From assembly GCF_900099965.1 (NCBI RefSeq), contig NZ_FNDJ01000009.1:1-64000 (forward strand): 64,000 nt of DNA. The letters are read 5' to 3'. Within the stretch, counting starts at the first letter, position 1, and every line of letters starts with the position of its first letter. The notes beneath the pieces are model-generated. The model searched no databases. It worked only from the letters and a program-made list of their open reading frames with translations, and was not told where the DNA came from. Position numbers and translations under genes: made by a program. The stretch is from Nonomuraea jiangxiensis. GTDB taxonomy: Bacteria; Actinomycetota; Actinomycetes; Streptosporangiales; Streptosporangiaceae. This document shows, in pieces, positions 58,560 through 64,000 of the stretch.

Positions 58560-60110
58560 TCACACTACCGCTGGTTCCTTCTTTTCCACGTGCTTGGCCG
58601 GGCGCGCCTTTCCTGGCATCCAGGTCATGACCACCGCGGCGCCGATGAGCGCGATCACGGCCGACACGAGCGCCGTGACGTGCATGCCGTCGATGAAGGC
58701 GTTGAACGCGGGCTGGATCAGTGCCTGGCCCTTCTCGCCGAGCGCCTGGGCCACACCCATCGTGCCCACGATCGACTCACCGGCCGCGTGCTGCGCCTCG
58801 GGGGGCAGTCCGGCCAGCGCGGGTCCCATCTCCCCACGATAGCTGGAGGACAGCACCGAGCCGAGCACGGCGACGCCGAGCGCACCGGCCACCTGCCGGA
58901 CGGTGTTGCTCATGGCCGAGCCGACACCGGCCTTCTCCCTGGGCAGCGACTCCATGATCGCGGTCGTGGCGGGCGGCATGATGTTGGCCATCGCGGCGCC
59001 CTGGACGAAGAAGACGATCTCGATCAGCAGGATCGGCGTGTTCTGGTCCATGAGCGCGTAGCTGGCCAGCGCCGCGGTCACCACGATCATGCTGACGGAG
59101 GCCGACAGCTTGGCGCCGAACCGCTGGTTCACCCGCTGGCTGAGCGGCGCGAAGATGAGCTGCGCCGCGGCGAACGGGATCATCAGCGCCCCCGCCTCCA
59201 CCGGCGTGAAGCCCAGCACGACCTGCAGGTAGAAGGTCAGGAAGAACATCCCGCCCATCATCGCGAAGAACATGATGCCCATCATTCCGATGGCCGAGCT
59301 GAAGCGGACGTTGGTGAAGCTGCGCACGTCGAAGATCGGGTGGTCGATGCGCTGCTCCCACCAGACGAACACGCCCAGCACCGCCAGCCCGAACAGCGTC
59401 GGCACCAGCACCTCGGCGCTCGCCACGGTGGCCAGCTCGCCGCCGCGGATGATGCCGTACACGACGGCCACCAGTCCAATGATCGACAGCAGCACGCCGA
59501 CCGGGTCCAGCCTGGACGGCTTGGGGTCCCGCGACTCGGGCACGAAGCTGGCGATGAGGATCATGCTGATCACTACGATCGGCACGTTGATCAGGAACAC
59601 CGAGCCCCACCAGAAGTGCTCGATGAGCAGCCCGCCGGTGATGGGGCCGATGGCCACCGCGAGCCCCACACCGCCGGCCCACACGCCGATCGCCTTGCCA
59701 CGCTCCGAGGGAGGAAAGACGTTGGAGATGATGGCCAGGGTGGCCGGCATGATCGCCGCACCGCCGATGCCCATCGCCGCCCGCGCGAAGATCAGCTGCA
59801 TCGGATCCTGCGAGTAGGCACTGGCCAGCGAGGCCAGGCCGAACAGCGCCATGCCGATGAACAACATCCGCTTGCGCCCGGTCCGGTCACCGATCACGCC
59901 GAAGGTGAACAGCAACCCGGCGAACACGAGCGTGTAGGAGTTGATCGCCCACTCCAGCTCGCTCTGCGTCGCCCCCAGACCGATGGTCTTGTCGGCGATG
60001 GTCTTCATCGCCACGTTGAGGATCGTGTTGTCCAGCACAACCGCCAACAGGCTGAACACCAGCACGCCGAGGATTCCCCAGCGACGTGGATGTCCCGCGT
60101 TCGGGTCCAT
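58560..60110 (-). CDS. MFS transporter, DHA2 family (14 helices)
   Basis: A 516-residue drug:proton antiporter. LDNTILNVAMKTIADK opens the first helix, GLLFTFGVIGDRTGRKRMLFIGMALFGLAS is motif A, and GPITGGLLIEHFWWGSVFLINVPIVVISM is motif C. About 14 helices are seen. The C-terminal tail (AKHVEKKEPAVV) is cytosolic. It is the first gene of the operon with the TetR regulator. Multi-copy CGATACG sites lie just upstream. Its substrate is probably a toxic or self-made compound. Confidence 0.94.
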   Translation of the reverse strand: MDPNAGHPRRWGILGVLVFSLLAVVLDNTILNVAMKTIADKTIGLGATQSELEWAINSYTLVFAGLLFTFGVIGDRTGRKRMLFIGMALFGLASLASAYSQDPMQLIFARAAMGIGGAAIMPATLAIISNVFPPSERGKAIGVWAGGVGLAVAIGPITGGLLIEHFWWGSVFLINVPIVVISMILIASFVPESRDPKPSRLDPVGVLLSIIGLVAVVYGIIRGGELATVASAEVLVPTLFGLAVLGVFVWWEQRIDHPIFDVRSFTNVRFSSAIGMMGIMFFAMMGGMFFLTFYLQVVLGFTPVEAGALMIPFAAAQLIFAPLSQRVNQRFGAKLSASVSMIVVTAALASYALMDQNTPILLIEIVFFVQGAAMANIMPPATTAIMESLPREKAGVGSAMSNTVRQVAGALGVAVLGSVLSSSYRGEMGPALAGLPPEAQHAAGESIVGTMGVAQALGEKGQALIQPAFNAFIDGMHVTALVSAVIALIGAAVVMTWMPGKARPAKHVEKKEPAVV

Positions 60111-60127
60111 GAAACCATCCTTAATTT

Positions 60128-60178
60128 CGATACGTCAGAGTTTCGCAACGACACCGTATCGCAAGATATTCCGATACG
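60128..60178 (-). promoter_or_regulatory. Triple CGATACG half-sites (TetR operator)
   Basis: CGATACG (60128-60134), CGTATCG (60155-60161) and CGATACG (60172-60178) lie 18-68 nt upstream of the DHA2 ATG; the last two form an inverted pair 10 bp apart. Confidence 0.65.
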
Positions 60179-60193
60179 CAACGGTCCCGTTTC

Positions 60194-60410
60194 GTAAACC
60201 CTAGGTAAACACTCCCCACCCCCAACCGCCCACTCCCAACGTGCCGCCCCTCAACCGCCCACCCACCCACCACACCGAACCCCCACCCCTCGGCCGCCCC
60301 ACCGCCCAGCACCCCACCTGACCACCTAGTCCCGCCTCAACCCGCCGAACCCAGCCCAACCCCGCCTCAACCCGCTCCAACCCGCTCCAACCCGCCCAAC
60401 CCCGCCTCAC
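60194..60410. repeat. C/A-rich low-complexity tract; G-rich on the minus strand
   Basis: The plus strand is almost free of G and made of CCCACCC, CCCAACC and CCCGCCTCAACC words. The minus strand therefore has many GGG/GGGG runs 3-6 nt apart, meeting the usual G-quadruplex pattern repeatedly (densest about 60330-60410). No gene is seen. Confidence 0.8.
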
Positions 60411-61326
60411 GACTCGCTACCGCCCATCACCCAGGCCGTAGGCACCCGGGGCCCGCTCCCACAACGCGGCCGTAGCTCCGAGCGTCCAGACACGCTCCAC
60501 ACCACCGCCCAGGCGCTCGCCCGCTCGCAACCCACCCCAACAGCGGCCCGCCAAAGGCCGCCTTCGTCTCCTCGGCCCGGACTACGCTCGATCGCACGTC
60601 CACGCCCTGGAAGCTCGTGTATCGGGCCCGGCCTGCACCCCTCACAAACCTCCCACAACCTGGGCACACCCTGCCGAAACCCGCCATCGACGGCACCCCA
60701 CACCCGACCGCACGCTCAGCCGGACCCCTGTGCACCAGCGAGGACAGCTGCGCACCAATGAGGACGACTGTGCACAGACAAGGACGGGCTGCGTGACATG
60801 CGTCTCCAAGCGGCAGGGCAAACTGCGCCAAACCCAGGACCATCGCCCCAGCTTCCAGCCTCAGGCATTTAACCCAGGGCCCTCGAACCGGAGCGCTCAA
60901 TCCAAGGCACCTCAACCCACGCCACTCAACCCAAGGCACTCACCCAAGGCGCCTCAACACACGCCACTCAACCCAGGGCACTCACCCAGGCCGCCTCAAC
61001 CCACGCCGCTCACCCCATCGCGCTCAATCCAAGGCACCTCAACACACGCCACTCAACCCAGGGCACTCAATCCAAGGCGCCTCAACCCACGCCGCTCACC
61101 CCAAGGCACTCACCCCAAGGCACCTCAACCCACGCCGCTCACCCCGAGCCGCCCTCCCAAGGCCGGTCAGGCCCCCGGCAGTCAACCCAGGGCCGCCCTC
61201 AACCACGGACCTCTGCTCAGGACCCGCCCTCGACGAGCGCCCATCCTCGGCCCAGGACCCGCCTGCCAGCCAGCCCAGGCCCGTCCTAGCCCGGAGCCGT
61301 CGTCCCCGATGTCCAACCTCGGGCGT
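60411..61326. repeat. Gene-free stretch with 42-43 bp tandem repeats
   Basis: From 60411 to 60900 there is no gene with normal codon bias. From 60906 to about 61150 a unit beginning GGCACCTCAACCCACGCC recurs at 60906, 60948, 60990, 61033, 61076 and 61119. G is depleted on the plus strand throughout. Long frames here (for example 60427-60939 minus) have Trp/Cys-rich products typical of chance. Confidence 0.78.
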
Positions 61327-62631
61327 TCACTCCCGGGTTGGCGAGGCCGTTTGCGGTTGGGCCGGGACGGCTGCCGCCACCTCCACCCCCAGCTCCTCCT
61401 GCACCGAAGCCCTCTCCCCTTGCACCGAAGACCCCTCCTCCATCGATGCCGGAGGAGAGGCAGGAACCTCAGGGCGGCGGCGCCAGAACGGCAGGCCCAG
61501 TGCCACCATGGCCGCTCCCACCAGACCGGCCACCGCGAACGCCCACCCCGGCCCGTGGCCGTCGATGATCGCTCCGGCGATGGGGGCCGAGGCGGCGCCA
61601 CCGATCAGCAACGCCGTGCCGTGAAAGCCCATCGCCTCACCGCGGGCTCTGGCGGGCACCCACCGGGTGACCACGTCGACCGTGGCCGACAGGGCCGGCG
61701 CGCAGAGCAGACCCGCGGGCAGCAGCGCCAGGATCATCCAGCGCCAGTCGCCCACGGCCAGACCCACGGGGACGGTCAGCAGGCCCATGCCGGCGATGAG
61801 CCCGAGGGGCGACAGGCCGCGGGACATGCCGCCGTACAGGAAGCCGCCGACGAGGGAGTAGAGGCACCAGACGGCCACGGCGAGGCCGACCCACTGCTCG
61901 TCGCCCGTCCGGTTGACGGTGGCGACCAGCGACAGCTCGCTCGCGGTGAGCACGAACGTGGCCGCCGCCGTCGTCCCCAGCAGCGCCACGAACGCTGGGG
62001 TGAGCCACTGCCGCCTGGGCACCCGTACGCTTTCCTCCCCCATCTCGTCGGGCGCCCGGGTGGGCGCGTTGAGCACGATCAGCCCCATGCCTCCCAGCAC
62101 CAGCCCGACCCCGATGATCGCCATCGTCGCCTGGCCGCCCAGCATCGTGATCCCCGCCACCGCCAGTGCCGGACCCACCATGTAGGACAGCTCGACCAGC
62201 ATCGAGTCCAGCGCGAACCCGATGCGCCGCTGAGGCACCGGCACCACGGCTGCCAGACACTGCCTGGTCACGCTGAACACCGGCAACGCCAGCAGCCCCG
62301 CCGCCGCCGTAGCCGCGACCAGCGCGGGGAACGGCAGCGCCCACGCGCACGACCAGAACACCGCCTGCGCCAGGGTGGTGACGGCGACCACCGGCCGCAG
62401 GCCGTATCTGTCGACGAGCCTGCCCGACAGCGGCGAGCCGATCGCCGTCCCGATGGTGGTGGCCATGGTGATCAGTCCGGCCTTGCCGTAGCCCAGCTTC
62501 ATCACCTCTGCCACATAGAGCGTCAGTGCCATGCCGGTGGCCACGGAGGGGATGCGCGCCAGCATCCCCACCAGCAATAACGTGGGGACGCCGGGGATTT
62601 TGAGCAGTTGTCGATAAGGGGTGATCGCCAT
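61327..62631 (-). CDS. MFS transporter
   Basis: A 434-residue polytopic protein with about 12 helices, from ATG at 62629-62631 (MAITPYRQLLKIPGVP), preceded by GGAGG 11 nt upstream; the frame is open 13 codons further. The helix VPTLLLVGMLARIPSVATGMALTLYV and the segment GRLVDRYGLRPVVAVTTL (motif A) are typical of Major Facilitator proteins similar to sugar-efflux or drug exporters. Substrate unknown. The C-terminal 50 residues are hydrophilic and rich in Glu, Gln, Pro and Ala. It diverges from panB across 129 nt. Confidence 0.9.
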   Translation of the reverse strand: MAITPYRQLLKIPGVPTLLLVGMLARIPSVATGMALTLYVAEVMKLGYGKAGLITMATTIGTAIGSPLSGRLVDRYGLRPVVAVTTLAQAVFWSCAWALPFPALVAATAAAGLLALPVFSVTRQCLAAVVPVPQRRIGFALDSMLVELSYMVGPALAVAGITMLGGQATMAIIGVGLVLGGMGLIVLNAPTRAPDEMGEESVRVPRRQWLTPAFVALLGTTAAATFVLTASELSLVATVNRTGDEQWVGLAVAVWCLYSLVGGFLYGGMSRGLSPLGLIAGMGLLTVPVGLAVGDWRWMILALLPAGLLCAPALSATVDVVTRWVPARARGEAMGFHGTALLIGGAASAPIAGAIIDGHGPGWAFAVAGLVGAAMVALGLPFWRRRPEVPASPPASMEEGSSVQGERASVQEELGVEVAAAVPAQPQTASPTRE

Positions 62632-62760
62632 GGGTTCCGTTACCTCCACGGTGATTCTGGCAAGCGGCACCGACAGTTTTGCAACTGGGTTTCACGTGTA
62701 ATGATCGGAGATGTCCGGGGACGCCGCTGGGGCGCCTCGAGATGTTTCTGGAGGGTTCAT

Positions 62761-63591
62761 ATGTCCTCTTCAACCACGTTGTACGGCGGCGCCTCAGGCC
62801 GCAGAGTCACTGTCCGGGATCTCATGGCCGCCAAGGAGCGCGGAGAGCGATGGCCCATGGTCACCGCCTACGACGCGATGACGGCGGGCGTGTTCGACCG
62901 GGCGGGGATTCCGGTCCTGCTGGTGGGCGACTCGGCGGCGATGGTCGTCTACGGCCACGACTCCACGCTCCCGGTCACGGTCGACGACCTGCTGCCTCTC
63001 ACGGCGGCCGTCGTACGAGGGTCGTCACGGGCGATGGTGGTCGCGGATCTGCCGTTCGGGTCGTACCAGTCCTCGCCGCAGCAGGCGCTGGAGTCGGCGG
63101 CCCGCTTCATGAAGGAGGCGGGTGCGCACGCCGTCAAGCTGGAGGGCGGGCACCGTGTGCTGCCGCAGGTCGAGGCCCTGGTCTCGGCGGGCGTACCGGT
63201 CATGGCGCACCTCGGCCTGACCCCGCAGTCGGTCAACGTCCTGGGCGGTTACCGCGTGCAGGGGCGGGGCCAGTCGGGCGAAGAGCTCATGGCGGACGCC
63301 AAGGACCTGGAGCGGGCCGGGGCGTTCTCGCTCGTGCTGGAGTGCGTTCCCGCCGACCTGGCGCAGCGGGTGACGACGTCGCTGGCGATCCCGACGATCG
63401 GCATCGGCGCGGGTGCGGCCACGGACGCGCAGGTGCTGGTGTGGCAGGACCTGATGGGGCTCACGCCGCGCCCGGCCCGGTTCGTCAAGCGCTATTCGGA
63501 CCTGGCCACGGAGATGGACCGTGCGATCCGCGCTTTCGCCGACGACGTGACGTCCGGAGCCTTCCCGGCCCAGGAACACACCTACACCTGA
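62761..63591 (+). CDS. panB: 3-Methyl-2-oxobutanoate hydroxymethyltransferase
   Basis: A 276-residue cytosolic enzyme making ketopantoate for CoA synthesis from 2-oxoisovalerate and methylene-THF. Conserved parts are VTAYDAMTAGVFDRAGIPVLLVGDSAAMVVYGHDSTLPVT, VADLPFGSYQ, VKLEGG, VMAHLGLTPQSVNVLGGYRVQGR and ECVPADLA with the catalytic Glu. ATG at 62761 follows GGAGG by 6 nt. It ends the conserved synteny block (glnE, glnA2 and panB lie in the same order in M. tuberculosis). Confidence 0.96.
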   Translation: MSSSTTLYGGASGRRVTVRDLMAAKERGERWPMVTAYDAMTAGVFDRAGIPVLLVGDSAAMVVYGHDSTLPVTVDDLLPLTAAVVRGSSRAMVVADLPFGSYQSSPQQALESAARFMKEAGAHAVKLEGGHRVLPQVEALVSAGVPVMAHLGLTPQSVNVLGGYRVQGRGQSGEELMADAKDLERAGAFSLVLECVPADLAQRVTTSLAIPTIGIGAGAATDAQVLVWQDLMGLTPRPARFVKRYSDLATEMDRAIRAFADDVTSGAFPAQEHTYT

Positions 63592-64000
63592 GGCCGGCCG
63601 GCTGCGGACGCTCTCACTCCGTGGTGGCCAGGGAGTCCCGTGGTGACCGTGCCGGCCAAGTAACCCCGCCCAACGGCCGCTCCTGGCCCGGTGCGCCTCC
63701 CAGGCAAGCAGGGCAACGGCGCGGGAACCGGACCTCGCTGTGTCAGAGCGACCCCAACCGCGCGGGCTCCCCAGCTGGGCTGGGCTCCTAACCGTGCGGG
63801 CTCCCAACTGCGCGGGCTACCAGGCGGGCTCCCAACCGGGCAAGCTCCCAGCTGGGCGGGCACTCATCCGGGCGGGCGCCCAGCTGCGCGGGCTCCCCAG
63901 CTGGGCGGGCCCCAACCGCGGACTCCTAACAGCGCGGGCTCCCAACCGGGCAAGCTCGCAGCTGGGCGGGCACTCACCGAGCGGGCGCCCAGCTGCGCGG
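63592..64000. repeat. Gene-free end of window with 68-bp direct repeat
   Basis: Copies at about 63824-63891 and 63934-64000 share GCGGGCTCCCAACCGGGCAA and the following bases almost completely, 110 bp apart. The tract is built from GGGCTCCC, CAGCTGGGCGGGC and similar words. These recall the GCTGGGAGCC units at the window start. No supported gene is seen; part may be the 3' end of a gene beyond the window. Confidence 0.7.

Noticed and set aside
60427..60939. 170-residue minus-strand frame in the gene-free stretch
   Set aside because: Trp/Cys-rich, no recognisable domain, no ribosome site and codon use typical of non-coding GC-rich DNA.
60906..61150. CRISPR array
   Set aside because: The 42-43 bp units are contiguous and degenerate with no unique spacers between conserved repeats, and no cas gene is near.
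60730..62580. 616-residue plus-strand frame across the repeat tract and the MFS gene
   Set aside because: The first third is repeat translation and the rest is antisense to a clear membrane transporter.
63582..63863. 93-residue minus-strand frame after panB
   Set aside because: It overlaps the panB 3' end and consists mostly of repeat-derived Gly/Ala/Pro/Arg; no ribosome site or domain.
1..64000. tRNA, rRNA, insertion sequence or prophage
   Set aside because: No T-arm consensus with a cloverleaf context, no rRNA-like stretch, and no transposase, integrase or phage structural gene was recognised anywhere in the window.

Overview
The window is about 72-75% GC, uses GTG starts freely, has strongly GC-biased third codon positions, and carries a gene order typical of actinomycetes. 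The run pepA, lpd, sucB, TIGR01777 epimerase, lipB, lipA, DUF4191, RDD, glnA1, glnE, glnA2, panB matches the order known from Mycobacterium tuberculosis (Rv2213-Rv2225 region) and Streptomyces. The terpene synthase, the many TetR/exporter pairs and the proline/alanine-rich repeats suggest a filamentous actinomycete, perhaps Streptosporangiaceae or Nonomuraea-like. The family assignment is inference.

Layout. 0-7 kb: a truncated Ser/Thr kinase, a DUF998-hydrolase fusion, a phage-shock operon (pspA, pspAA, htpX, pspAB), DUF3043 and SMI1/KNR4 membrane proteins. 7-12 kb: an aldo/keto reductase and late cobalamin genes (a cobU fusion and cobS) around an orphan ABC ATPase. 12-14.3 kb: a YtrA-type GntR operon with a perfect operator. 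14.3-23.4 kb: pepA and the 2-oxoacid dehydrogenase/lipoate block (lpd, sucB, lipB, lipA). 23.5-31.3 kb: accessory genes (AraC, VOC, hydrolase, GH3, methyltransferase, GH-A protein with its TetR). 31.3-47.3 kb: the nitrogen block (RDD, glnA1, glnE, glnA2) with exporters, hydrolases and small enzymes between. 47.3-53.7 kb: an EF-hand protein coupled to a class I terpene synthase, an ArsR-type regulator with an exporter, nadE and a GNAT. 53.8-62.7 kb: a dense block of TetR regulators, an ABC exporter and two MFS exporters, with a 1.2 kb repeat-filled gene-free stretch. 62.7-64 kb: panB and a repeat tract.

How the genes work together. Lpd and SucB need lipoyl groups; LipB and LipA make them, all in one block. 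GlnA1, its adenylyltransferase GlnE and the polyamine-type GlnA2 form the ammonium-assimilation set. Sequence-perfect GlnR boxes lie upstream of glnA1 and in the region shared by glnA2 and the EF-hand/terpene synthase pair. Several regulators sit next to convincing dyad operators (GntR 14244-14264, TetR 31295-31332, TetR 54887-54902, ArsR 49896-49911, TetR/MFS 60128-60178). Many genes appear to be transcribed as leaderless mRNAs (TANNNT 6-8 nt before the start codon).

A second theme is minisatellite-like repeats, each array with its own sequence. They lie inside coding linkers (kinase, SMI1 protein, CobU fusion, GlnE) and just downstream of stop codons. In three places (pepA, lysR, one tetR) the repeat unit is the 3' end of the gene itself. 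I see no rRNA, tRNA, CRISPR array, insertion sequence or prophage.
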